Part shown: one piece after another, positions 25,345-33,477 of the stretch
Position numbering within the stretch: the first letter of the stretch is position 1
Layout of the letters: each line of letters opens with the position of its first letter
NCBI RefSeq assembly: GCF_001005085.2
Contig: NZ_LBMU02000043.1
Span: forward strand, 1 to 64,000
Direction: 5' to 3'
Length of the DNA stretch: 64,000 nt
Source of the DNA: Streptomyces humi
GTDB lineage: Bacteria; Actinomycetota; Actinomycetes; Streptomycetales; Streptomycetaceae
The notes under the pieces: generated by a model
The model's database searches: none
Told to the model about the DNA's origin: nothing
Seen by the model: the letters and a program-made list of their open reading frames with translations, nothing else
Program-made: the position numbers and the translations under genes

Positions 25345-26244
25345 ATGAGCACTACGCCGGTCATCGCTGCGGTGGACGGATCGGACGACAGCCTGCGCGC
25401 CCTGGACTGGGCGGTGACGGCGGCCCGGCAGCGGAAGGCACCGCTGCGCGTGGTGCACGTACGCCAGTACGCCGCCTGGGGACAGCCGGACGTCCTGGTC
25501 GCCGGGGAGCCCGACGCGGCCGGCGACCCGGTGCTCGACGAGGTCCGCGACCGGCTGGACGCCTGCGCCGAGCCGCTCACCGTCGAGTACGTCGCCCTGG
25601 AGGGCGCCCCGACCGCGCTGCTGCCCCAACTCGGCGCCGACGGCCTGCTGCTGGTGCTCGGCTCCCGGGGCCGCGGCGGCTTCGCGAGCCTGCTGCTGGG
25701 CTCCAACGGCATGGCCGCCGCCCGCGACGCCGGGTGCCCGGTGGTCGTCATACCCCGGCCCGGGCGCGAGGTGCGGGAGGACCTGCCCACCGAACCCGGA
25801 CCCCGGGTCGTCGTCGGCGTGGACGCGGACAGCCCCGACGACGCGACCCTCGCCTTCGCCTTCGTCGAGGCCGCGTGGCGGGGCGTACGGCTCCAGGTGA
25901 TCGCCGGCTACCCGTGGCCGGTCCGGTCCTGGGTCGCGGCCGGCAGCCTCGTCGTGCCGACCGTCGACCAGGACGAGGTCGAGCGGGAGACCCGCACCCT
26001 CGCCGAGGGCTTCCTCGCCCCGCACCTCAAGGACCACCCGAACGTGTGGACCGAGATCCTCGCGCTGCCCGGTGACGCGGCCGGACTCCTGGTCGCCGCC
26101 TCCAAGGACGCCGAACTCGTCGTCGTCGGCCGGCACCGCCGCCGCCCGCTCGCACCGGCCCGCATGCTGGGCTCCGTCACCCACGCCGTCCTGCTGCACG
26201 CGGCCTGCCCGGTCGCGGTGGTCCCGCCGCCACCCGAGCAGTGA
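25345..26244 (+). CDS. Tandem universal stress protein (two UspA domains)
   Basis: A 299-residue protein with two UspA folds. The first (residues ~4-145) has the ATP-binding G-2x-G-9x-G-S/T type motif GSRGRGGFASLLLGSNGMAA and VDGSDDSLRALDWA. In the second (~150-295) the equivalent loop is GRHRRRPLAPARMLGSVT, where the glycine motif is weaker, so nucleotide binding there may be lost. Such proteins accumulate under starvation or hypoxia in actinobacteria. It precedes the LAL-like ATPase gene by 131 bp on the same strand. Confidence 0.9.
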   Translation: MSTTPVIAAVDGSDDSLRALDWAVTAARQRKAPLRVVHVRQYAAWGQPDVLVAGEPDAAGDPVLDEVRDRLDACAEPLTVEYVALEGAPTALLPQLGADGLLLVLGSRGRGGFASLLLGSNGMAAARDAGCPVVVIPRPGREVREDLPTEPGPRVVVGVDADSPDDATLAFAFVEAAWRGVRLQVIAGYPWPVRSWVAAGSLVVPTVDQDEVERETRTLAEGFLAPHLKDHPNVWTEILALPGDAAGLLVAASKDAELVVVGRHRRRPLAPARMLGSVTHAVLLHAACPVAVVPPPPEQ

Positions 26245-26375
26245 TGTCAAGGCCCACCGGCCAGTTACCGTCAGTAGGGAGCGGATCACCCTCGTCAGGC
26301 GTACGCTGAGCTGCCTGCAAGCCACGGTGCGCGCCCGCTCCCCGCGCTCGCGCATCACCGTGGCGGGGGGTGGTC

Positions 26376-29243
26376 ATGGGACAGCGGGTCCTGCGGAACC
26401 GACGAACGCTCTACGAACGTGAGAGCGAACTCGCCGCCGTCGACGAGGCGTTGGCCGAACTCACCGGTCTCGCCGCGCGCACCGGGCCGACCGGAGTGAG
26501 CCCGGACGTCACGACACCGGACGACCGTCCGCGCGGAGCGCTGCTCGCCTTCGCCGGCCGCGCCGGAATCGGCAAGACCACCCTGCTCGCCGAGGTCCGC
26601 CGGCGCGCCACCGCCCAGGGCTGCACCGTCCTGTCAGCGCGCGGCGGCGACCAGGAACAGCGCGTCGCCTTCCACGTCGCCCGCCAGCTCCTGCAACCCC
26701 GTCTCGCGGGTGCGCCCGAGGCCGAACTCCGCGCCTCACTGGGCAGTTGGTACGACATCGTCGGCCCCGCCCTCGGCCTGTGCGCCCCCACCGAGGGCGC
26801 CCCGCCCGACCAGCAGGGCCTGCGCGACGGACTCGACTGGGTGCTCACCCACCTCGCCGTGCGCCGCGCCCCGATGGTCCTCGTCCTCGACGACGCGCAC
26901 TGGGCCGACCCCGAATCCCTCGGCTGGCTCGCCGCGTTCGCGCCCCGCGCCGAACAACTCCCGCTGCTCGTCGTCGTCGCCTACCGGCCCGACGAACTCC
27001 CGGACCACGCCGAGTCGTTCCGCCGCCTGCCAGGCCGGGCAGGCGGCCGGCCGCACGACCTGGAACCGCTCAGCGCCGACGCCGTCGCCGGCCTGGTGCG
27101 CGAAAGCCTCGGCGACCACGCCGACGACGCCTTCTGCCACGAGTCCTGGGCCGTCACCTCCGGCAACCCCTTCGAGATCGTCGAGCTCACCGCCAAGGTC
27201 CACGACCGGGGCCTGGACCCCACCGAGGCCGGCGCACCCCTGCTGCGCGACCTCGCCGCCGCCGTGAAGGGCAGCGGACTGATCACCCGGCTCGAACGCC
27301 TCGGCCCGTCCGCCGTCCGCTTCGCCTGGGCCTGCGCCGTCCTCGGCACCGAGATCCATCCCACGCTGGCCGCCGCCGTCGCCGGCCTCGGCCACGAGGA
27401 GGCCGCCGACGCCGCCGACGCCCTGCGCGGCGCCCGCGTCCTCACCGGCGCCGACACCCTGGAGTTCGTCCACCCGCTCATCGCCACCGCCGTCTACCGG
27501 GCCATCCCGCCCGCCACCCGCGTCGCCCTGCACGGCCAGGCCGCCTGGTGCGTGACCGACGACGGTCAGGGCGCCACCGCCGCAGCCCGCCACCTCCTGG
27601 AGACCCACCCCGAGGGCGACGCCTGGGTCGTGCGCCAGCTGCGTGCCGCCGCCGGCGAGACGCTCCGGGCCGGCGCCCCCGACGCGGCCCGCCGCTACCT
27701 GGCCCGCGCCCTGCGCGAACCCCCGCCGGCCAAGGAGCGCGCCGCCGTCCTCCACGAACTCGGCAGCGCCTCCCTGCTCACCGAACCGGCCACCACCGTC
27801 AACCACCTCCGCGCCGCCCTCCAGGAACCCATCGCCGAGCCCGCCCTGCGGCACCGCATCGTCTACCGCCTCTCGCAGGTCCTCGCCCACAGCGACCGCC
27901 TAGCCGAGGCCTCCGAGACCCTCGCGCACGAGATCCGGCTGACCGACGACGCCCGGGTCCGGCTGCGGATGCTCTCCGAACAGTTCATGTGGGACGCCTT
28001 CCGCGCCGACGAACCCGACCATCCCGCCCGCTCCCGCCGCCTGGCCAGGCTCGCCGACCGCCTCCAGGGCCGCGACCTCACCGAGCGGTACATCATCGGG
28101 CTGCGCACCTGGGACGCGATCCAGCGCGGCGAACCCGCCGGCACCGCCCTGCGCCACGCCGAACGCGCCCTCGTCGGCGGCCTCGGCTGGGCCGAGGCCG
28201 ACCGTGGCTTCGAGGTCCCGGTCCTGGTCGCCCTCGCCTTCATGTACGCCGACCGCCCCGACCGCACCGAGGAACTGTTCGCCGCCGGCATCGCCGACTA
28301 CGAACGCCAGGGCTGGCGCGGCGGGCACCTCTCCTTCGCCTACACACTCCTCGGCTACCTCCGCTACCGGCGCGGCCGCCTCGCCGAGGCGGAGGACCTC
28401 GCCCGCTCCGGACTGCGCCTCGCCGAACGCGTCGGACCCGGCACGCCCGCCCACTGGTACGCCCTGGGCACCCTCATCCAGACCCTCATCGCCCGCGGCC
28501 GTACCGACGAGGCCACCCGGCTGGCCGAGGACCACTCCTTCCGGGAGCCGTTCCCGGCGGCCGTGGTCTTCCCCGACGCCCAGACCGTCTACGGCGAGCT
28601 GCTCCTCGCCCGCGGCCTCACCAAGGCCGCGGCGGCCGAGCTGTCCGCGGCCGGCCGCCGCCTCGAACCCCGCGGGATCCGCAACCCCGCCTGGTGCCCC
28701 TGGCAGCTCCACCTGGCCCGGGCCGAGGCCCACGACGCACCGGAGCGCGCCCTGACCACCGCCCTGGAAGCGGTGAGCCGGGCCCGCCAGTTCGGCGCCC
28801 CGTCGGCGATCGGCCAGGCGCTGCGCACGGCCGCCGAGGTGGCGACGGGTCCGGCCCGCGTGACCTACCTGGAAGAAGCGGTGGCCCACCTGGAGCGGTC
28901 CCCCGCCGCCTACGAGCTGGCCTGCGCCCTGGTCGCCCTGGGCACGGAACTCCACGACACCGCCCACCTCCGCAGGGGCCTGAAAACAGCCGAGCGGTGC
29001 GGAGCGGACACCCTGGCGGCCACCGCGTGCGCCGAACTGGCGTCCGCTGTGAAGCGGACCCAGGGCGTGACCACCCAGGCGCGGGGAGAACTGCGCGAGA
29101 CCACCCAGGCGCGGGGAGAACTGCGCGAGACCACCCAGGCGCGGGGAGAACTGCGCGAGACCACCCAGGCGCGGGGACAACTGCGCGAGACCACCCAGGG
29201 GCACGGGGAACCGCGCGGAAAGTCCCCACAGCCCCGCACCTGA
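26376..29243 (+). CDS. LAL-type ATPase protein lacking the LuxR HTH, repeat-derived C-terminus
   Basis: A 955-residue relative of the LAL regulator at 5902-8811. It has Walker A (GRAGIGKTTL, near residue 60), Walker B (VLVLDDAHWADPES) and the same TPR-like middle (IGLRTWDAIQRGEP, NPAWCPWQLHLA). Homology continues to about residue 890 and then stops. Instead of an HTH the protein ends in four copies of TTQARGELRE and a diverged fifth, encoded by 30-bp tandem DNA repeats, then a Pro-rich tail. No HTH is found in other frames before the next gene. It can no longer bind DNA in the normal LuxR manner; it may act through protein contacts or be decaying. ATG at 26376 is preferred to GTG at 26370. 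Confidence 0.85.
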   Translation: MGQRVLRNRRTLYERESELAAVDEALAELTGLAARTGPTGVSPDVTTPDDRPRGALLAFAGRAGIGKTTLLAEVRRRATAQGCTVLSARGGDQEQRVAFHVARQLLQPRLAGAPEAELRASLGSWYDIVGPALGLCAPTEGAPPDQQGLRDGLDWVLTHLAVRRAPMVLVLDDAHWADPESLGWLAAFAPRAEQLPLLVVVAYRPDELPDHAESFRRLPGRAGGRPHDLEPLSADAVAGLVRESLGDHADDAFCHESWAVTSGNPFEIVELTAKVHDRGLDPTEAGAPLLRDLAAAVKGSGLITRLERLGPSAVRFAWACAVLGTEIHPTLAAAVAGLGHEEAADAADALRGARVLTGADTLEFVHPLIATAVYRAIPPATRVALHGQAAWCVTDDGQGATAAARHLLETHPEGDAWVVRQLRAAAGETLRAGAPDAARRYLARALREPPPAKERAAVLHELGSASLLTEPATTVNHLRAALQEPIAEPALRHRIVYRLSQVLAHSDRLAEASETLAHEIRLTDDARVRLRMLSEQFMWDAFRADEPDHPARSRRLARLADRLQGRDLTERYIIGLRTWDAIQRGEPAGTALRHAERALVGGLGWAEADRGFEVPVLVALAFMYADRPDRTEELFAAGIADYERQGWRGGHLSFAYTLLGYLRYRRGRLAEAEDLARSGLRLAERVGPGTPAHWYALGTLIQTLIARGRTDEATRLAEDHSFREPFPAAVVFPDAQTVYGELLLARGLTKAAAAELSAAGRRLEPRGIRNPAWCPWQLHLARAEAHDAPERALTTALEAVSRARQFGAPSAIGQALRTAAEVATGPARVTYLEEAVAHLERSPAAYELACALVALGTELHDTAHLRRGLKTAERCGADTLAATACAELASAVKRTQGVTTQARGELRETTQARGELRETTQARGELRETTQARGQLRETTQGHGEPRGKSPQPRT
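29071..29220 (+). repeat. 30-bp tandem array inside the LAL-like gene
   Basis: Four units of 30 bp (29071-29190), units 1-3 identical and unit 4 with one change, then a diverged fifth (29191-29220). Each contains GCGCGGGGAGAACTGCGCGA, which is the dispersed element GCGCGGGGAACTGCGCGA plus an inserted AG; the fifth unit carries the form without the insertion. The array therefore arose by local amplification of the dispersed element. It has no unique spacers, so it is not CRISPR. Confidence 0.85.
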
Positions 29244-29301
29244 CACCGCTCCGCAACCACCCACCGGTCCATACGGCCCCGCACCCGCGGCTCCCCGTAC
29301 C

Positions 29302-29808
29302 ATGGAGCGCATGTCGTTCCTCCGTCGCCGCAGCGCCACTCCCGCCGGCCCCGACTTCGACGTACTGGCCATGGACCCGGGCGACTGGCCCGGCAACCTC
29401 GGAGCCGGGCTGCTGCCCGCCCCCGACGGCACCTGCCAGGGCGTCTTCCTCCGCTACGACCTCTTCGGCGGCCGCGGCCCCGCGATGATCATCGGAAACC
29501 TCCCCGAGGGCTCCCCGGCCCGCGAGGTGGCGGAGGACGAGGTCCCGTTCGAGGTCGGCCAGCTCCTCCTGGCCCTGGAGAACGACGAGGACGTCACCGT
29601 CGTGGGCACCGAGGACATGCCGGTGCTCCAGGGCGACAACCTGCTGATCGTGCGCAGGCTCAAGCTCTCCGAGAGCCGGATCTCCTGCGTCCAGTTCGAC
29701 CGCAGCGACGGCGTCCTCGTCACCATCGCCGCCTGGGACCGACCCATCACGGACGACCTGTACGCCCTGCTGAAGCCGCTCCCCGCGGAGCTTTTCCAGC
29801 AGGGCTGA
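29302..29808 (+). CDS. Conserved actinomycete protein of unknown function
   Basis: A 168-residue acidic, soluble protein with no signal peptide and no motif I recognise. It has the segments FDVLAMDPGDWPGNLGAGLL and FEVGQLLLALENDEDVTVVG. Reading frame, codon use and third-position GC are typical of the neighbours, so it is very likely a real gene. Two starts are possible, 29302 and 29311; neither has a good ribosome site. It ends 15 bp before the convergent amidase gene. Confidence 0.7.
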   Translation: MERMSFLRRRSATPAGPDFDVLAMDPGDWPGNLGAGLLPAPDGTCQGVFLRYDLFGGRGPAMIIGNLPEGSPAREVAEDEVPFEVGQLLLALENDEDVTVVGTEDMPVLQGDNLLIVRRLKLSESRISCVQFDRSDGVLVTIAAWDRPITDDLYALLKPLPAELFQQG

Positions 29809-29823
29809 GACAGGCCGGCCCGG

Positions 29824-31815
29824 TCACCGCCGGTGGTGCCGTCCGGTCTTCGGCGACGGCACCACGTCCACGTCGGCCGCCCGGACGAACTCGATCCGGT
29901 GGCCGTACTGGATCTCGTAGTACAGGTCCTTGCCCGTCACGACCCGGTGTGCGTCGGTGGCGAAGGTGGTCGCGTAGAAGTACTCGCCCGGCACCGCGTC
30001 ACCGGCCACGTACTCCTGACCCGCCGGGATGGTGTAGGGCAGCGGCGAGATCGACTGGGCGGGCACCCCGGACGGGTACGCCGACGCCTCCGGATAGGCG
30101 CGGCCGTACACGGGGACGCTCGTCAGGCCCGCCTTGGGCGTGACCACCAGGCCCGCCGCGGTCACCGCCGTCGGATCCTTGGCCGGGTTCCTGAACCAGG
30201 CCTTCTGGCCCAGGTACCAGATCGCCGTCCAGTCGCCCCAGGTGTCCGCCACCGCGTACTGCTGACCGGTGGAGACCCGTGACGAGAGGTCGTTCACGTC
30301 GGTCGTCGGCGTCGTACCGAGGCCGACGTCCTTGATCAGGGCCGAGCTCTCGTCGTGGTCGGAGTACAGCCGGACCTCGCCGGAACCGTGCGCGGCACAC
30401 GGCTGGCCCTTGCTGACGCAGCCGGTGTACGCGGGCTGGTTGGTGGCGTAGTCCGGCAGGATCGTCACCAGACCCCCCTTCTTGCCTGCCGTCCGCTTGA
30501 AGGGGTGCTCGAGCAGCTCGAAGTAGTGGCGCCAGTCCCAGAACGGACCCGGGTCGGTGTGCATCCCGGGAATCGAGGACGTGACCGGGCCCGGCACGTT
30601 CTCGTGGCCGATGATGTGCTGCCGGTCCAGCGGGATGCCGTACTTGTCGGTGAGGTACTTCACCAGCCGGGCCGAGGACCGGTACATCGCCTCCGTGTAC
30701 CAGGCGTCCGGCGACGCGAGGAAGCCCTCGTGCTCGATGCCGATCGACTTGGCGTTGATGTACCAGTTGCCCGCGTGCCAGGCCACGTCCTTCGCCTTGA
30801 CGTGCTGGGCGATCAGGCCGTCGGTCGAGCGGATGGTGTAGTTCCAGGACACATAGGTCGGGTCCTGGACCAGTTTGATGGTCTCGTCCCAGGACCCTTC
30901 CGTGTCGTGGATGACGATGAACTTGATGCTCTGCGACGCCGGCCGGTCACCGAGGTCGTGGTTGCCGTAGTCGTTGTCCCCGAACTGCGCGTACGGCGCC
31001 GGGATCCACTCGCATGACACCGTTGTCGGACATTCGGTGTCGTCCGCCGCCGCCGTACGCAGCCCGGCCGGCGCCGGCTGCCGGGCTGCCTTCAGGTCCG
31101 GCTGCGCGGCGAGCACGACGAGCTGCCCCGCGTCCGTGGTGCGCTCCTCGCCGGTGTGCAGGACGTCGAAGACGTCGTCGGCGTACGCCGACGCGGTCGC
31201 AGTGTCGTCGGCACCGGAGAAGAGGGCGATCGCGCCGTACCAGTCGGCCGGATCGGCGCTGAGCGGCCTGCCCAGACCCTTCTGGGCCGCCGCGAGCAGG
31301 GCGGCGCCGCCGGCCACGTTCGCCGCCGGGTCGGTGCGCAGCCGCTCGGCCGGGATACCGGTCAGCCCGGCGGCCTTCGTGAGCGTCTTGAGACGGGCCG
31401 GGAGCGCGGAGTCCGCCGGCACCTTCACGCGCGGGTGCAGGGCGGGCCGGGCGCTGTCGCCGCGGGGATCCTCGGTGCCCTCGGCGAAGTGCTCGGTCGC
31501 GGTGGCCAGCGCGGTGCGTGCGTCGGTCAGGTGCATCGGGCCGTAGCCGCCGGAGACGCTCGGCGCGCCGCCGTGGTCGTCCCAGCGGGACTGGAGGTAC
31601 GAGACGGCCAGCAGCACGCTCTGCGGCACGTGGTAGTCGGTGGCGGCGGACGCGAACGCGCGCTGGAGCGCCTCGGCGGACGCCGCGCTGGTGCTCGGGG
31701 GCGGAGCCGCGCCCAGCAACGGCAGCAGCAGCGCCGCGGAGGCGACGGCGCCTGCCGTCCTGCGCGTGCGTCTGCCGTGGCGGGCGGGAACTGGCTCGGT
31801 GACGGATCCTCGCAA
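29824..31815 (-). CDS. Secreted N-acetylmuramoyl-L-alanine amidase (amidase_2/PGRP)
   Basis: A 663-residue secreted protein. Residues 1-45 are a Tat- or Sec-like signal (RHGRRTRR, then a hydrophobic Ala/Leu stretch). A helical N-terminal domain (~50-230, SVLLAVSYLQSRWDDHGG) precedes the amidase_2 fold (~280-430) with the zinc/active-site residues in IKFIVIHDTEG, VAWHAGNWYINAKSIGIEHEG and IIGHENVPG. The C-terminal third has SH3-like repeats. It would cleave the lactyl-peptide bond of peptidoglycan. The start is a TTG at 31815: AGGAGG lies five bases upstream and no ATG or GTG fits. Confidence 0.88.
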   Translation of the reverse strand: MRGSVTEPVPARHGRRTRRTAGAVASAALLLPLLGAAPPPSTSAASAEALQRAFASAATDYHVPQSVLLAVSYLQSRWDDHGGAPSVSGGYGPMHLTDARTALATATEHFAEGTEDPRGDSARPALHPRVKVPADSALPARLKTLTKAAGLTGIPAERLRTDPAANVAGGAALLAAAQKGLGRPLSADPADWYGAIALFSGADDTATASAYADDVFDVLHTGEERTTDAGQLVVLAAQPDLKAARQPAPAGLRTAAADDTECPTTVSCEWIPAPYAQFGDNDYGNHDLGDRPASQSIKFIVIHDTEGSWDETIKLVQDPTYVSWNYTIRSTDGLIAQHVKAKDVAWHAGNWYINAKSIGIEHEGFLASPDAWYTEAMYRSSARLVKYLTDKYGIPLDRQHIIGHENVPGPVTSSIPGMHTDPGPFWDWRHYFELLEHPFKRTAGKKGGLVTILPDYATNQPAYTGCVSKGQPCAAHGSGEVRLYSDHDESSALIKDVGLGTTPTTDVNDLSSRVSTGQQYAVADTWGDWTAIWYLGQKAWFRNPAKDPTAVTAAGLVVTPKAGLTSVPVYGRAYPEASAYPSGVPAQSISPLPYTIPAGQEYVAGDAVPGEYFYATTFATDAHRVVTGKDLYYEIQYGHRIEFVRAADVDVVPSPKTGRHHRR

Positions 31816-31927
31816 TGCGGCCTCCTGGGGCGTTTAGAGCGCGGCGGGGCGTGCGGGGCTGAGCGTGGCTCAGTGGTACCGGCTTGCCGACGATCCGTCA
31901 ATCATGCCCAGAGGGAGGTGATTTCCC

Positions 31928-32002
31928 ATGTCATACGATGTTCGTGGGAGTTTCGCGCCGCAGGCTCCGGGCCTGCGTGGTTTCAGAGGTGTACGCCGGT
32001 GA
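31928..32002 (+). CDS. Possible 24-codon small gene with near-perfect ribosome site
   Basis: GGGAGGTGAT, almost the full anti-16S complement, stands five bases before an ATG that opens a 24-codon frame (begins MSYDVRGSFAP, ends Arg-rich). A perfect 15-bp stem hairpin begins 16 bases after its stop (32019-32061). No larger rightward gene follows. The peptide is basic, with no membrane segment. It could be a genuine small protein, a leader or a chance match; I recognise no family. Confidence 0.35.
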   Translation: MSYDVRGSFAPQAPGLRGFRGVRR

Positions 32003-32018
32003 ACGGGGCCGTGCACCA

Positions 32019-32061
32019 GGGATCCGCGGTGCGCCGCTGCCCTGAGCGCACCGCGGATCCC
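32019..32061. terminator. Very strong 15-bp stem hairpin
   Basis: GGGATCCGCGGTGCG, a 13-base loop, CGCACCGCGGATCCC. It lies 8 bases beyond the stop of the leftward phosphotransferase gene and also just after the rightward small ORF, so it could terminate both. Confidence 0.8.
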
Positions 32062-32069
32062 CGTCCCCG

Positions 32070-33209
32070 TCAGCGAGTGCCGACCGCCGCGCGTACGGCC
32101 CGCCGGGCCAGCTGACAGTCGTCGTGCAGCCGCCGGAGCAGCAGCCGCTGTTCCTCGCCGGTCGGCGCCGCACCAGGGTGGGCCGTACCCGGTGCCGCCG
32201 GGGTCGCGTCGTGCATCGAACGCTGCACGGCGGTCTCGTACGTCCGGATCTCCCGGGTGAGGACCAGCATCAGGTTCACCAGGAACGCGTCCCGGGACGC
32301 GGGCCCCGCCGACTGGGCGATCTGGCTGATCTGACGGCGCGCCACCGGGGCGTCCCCGAGGACCGACCAGAGCGTCGCCAGGTCGTACCCCGGCAGGTAC
32401 CAGCCCGCGTGCTCCCAGTCCACCAGCACTGGACCGGCCGGCGACAACAGGATGTTCGAGAGCAGGGCGTCACCGTGGCAGAACTGGCCCATCCCCTGGC
32501 GGCCCGCCGCGATCGCGATGCCGTGCAGCAGCTTCTGTAGGTCACCCATGTCCCGGTCGGTGAGCAGCCCCAGCTCGTGGTACCGGGAGATCCGGGCCGC
32601 GTAGTCCACCGGGGCGTCGAAGGTGCCCGCCGGCGGCCGCCACGCGTTCAGCCGGCAGACGGCGCCCAGCGCGGCCCGGATGTCCGCCCTGGGCGGGGCC
32701 TCCGCGGGGTGGCGCTGCACCGCCGCCACCCGGCCGGGCATCCGCTCGATCACCAGGGTGCAGTTGTCCGGGTCCGCCGCGATCAGCCTCGGCACCCGGA
32801 TCGGCGGCCGGTGCCGGACGAACGAGCGGTATGCGGCTATTTCGTGGCGGGTCCGCTCCGCCCAGGCGGGGGAGTGGTCCAGTAGACACTTCGCCACGGC
32901 CGTGCTGCGCCCCGTCGTCCCGACGAGGATCACGGACCGCCCGGTGCGCCGCAGCACCTGCACCGGAGCGAACTCCGGGCAGATCCGGTGCACCGACGCG
33001 ATCGCGGTGCGCAGTTGCGCGCCCTGTGGGCCGGACAGGTCCAGTCTCCCGCTGAGGGGCTGGGTGCCGAGCCCGGGGGCGCGCCGCGGCCGGCCCACGA
33101 CCGGCACGGCGGCCCCCGTACGGGCGGGGTCGAGGTAGGGTCCGCTGCCCGCCGGTCGGGGGCGCAGCGGCCGGGGCGGGGCGGACACGGAGGACGATGC
33201 TGCGTACAT
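32070..33209 (-). CDS. Aminoglycoside phosphotransferase-like kinase (APH fold)
   Basis: A 379-residue protein-kinase-like enzyme. The catalytic loop is HGDALLSNILL (near residue 240) and the metal-binding Asp is in VLVDWEHAGW. The N-terminal ~50 residues are Pro/Arg-rich and probably disordered. APH-family proteins in Streptomyces phosphorylate small molecules (antibiotics, choline, homoserine) or have unknown targets; no antibiotic-resistance role can be claimed from sequence alone. It diverges from the NsdA-like regulator gene. The ATG at 33209 lacks a close ribosome site (AAGGG is 13 bases away); a longer frame exists but carries no start with better signals. Confidence 0.8.
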   Translation of the reverse strand: MYAASSSVSAPPRPLRPRPAGSGPYLDPARTGAAVPVVGRPRRAPGLGTQPLSGRLDLSGPQGAQLRTAIASVHRICPEFAPVQVLRRTGRSVILVGTTGRSTAVAKCLLDHSPAWAERTRHEIAAYRSFVRHRPPIRVPRLIAADPDNCTLVIERMPGRVAAVQRHPAEAPPRADIRAALGAVCRLNAWRPPAGTFDAPVDYAARISRYHELGLLTDRDMGDLQKLLHGIAIAAGRQGMGQFCHGDALLSNILLSPAGPVLVDWEHAGWYLPGYDLATLWSVLGDAPVARRQISQIAQSAGPASRDAFLVNLMLVLTREIRTYETAVQRSMHDATPAAPGTAHPGAAPTGEEQRLLLRRLHDDCQLARRAVRAAVGTR

Positions 33210-33389
33210 GGGCGATACAGATCCCTTCGTGTACCTGCGGTGCCTGCCTGAGAAGTCCTGTGGAGAAGAGTTCTCACGCCCAACCCGTCCCGGCCGCCCG
33301 GGCTCACCCTGGGGAGTGGGCCCGTCGATGGCGACCGGGTCGGGGTGGCGCGTTCCTACCTGACACCCGTCGCCCAGTGGCACACCATC

Positions 33390-33414
33390 TGGCGCACCCT
33401 GGCGAACCGTGGCG
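33390..33414 (+). promoter_or_regulatory. Three 10-bp-spaced TGGCG direct repeats
   Basis: TGGCGCACCC, TGGCGAACCG, TGGCGAATAG in direct tandem, one DNA helical turn apart, with a weaker TGGCA copy 12 bp before. A possible -10 element TACTGT lies at 33443-33448. The repeats would sit about 40-65 bp upstream of the transcription start of the NsdA-like gene, the usual position for an activator array. Confidence 0.45.
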
Positions 33415-33477
33415 AATAGTCGCCCGGCAACCGTCACCGGGCTACTGTCAACTCAGCCGAGAACCTGGGGGCTTGAC

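Noticed and set aside
29071..29220. CRISPR array
   Set aside because: Units abut directly with no unique spacers, lie inside a coding frame, and no cas genes are present.
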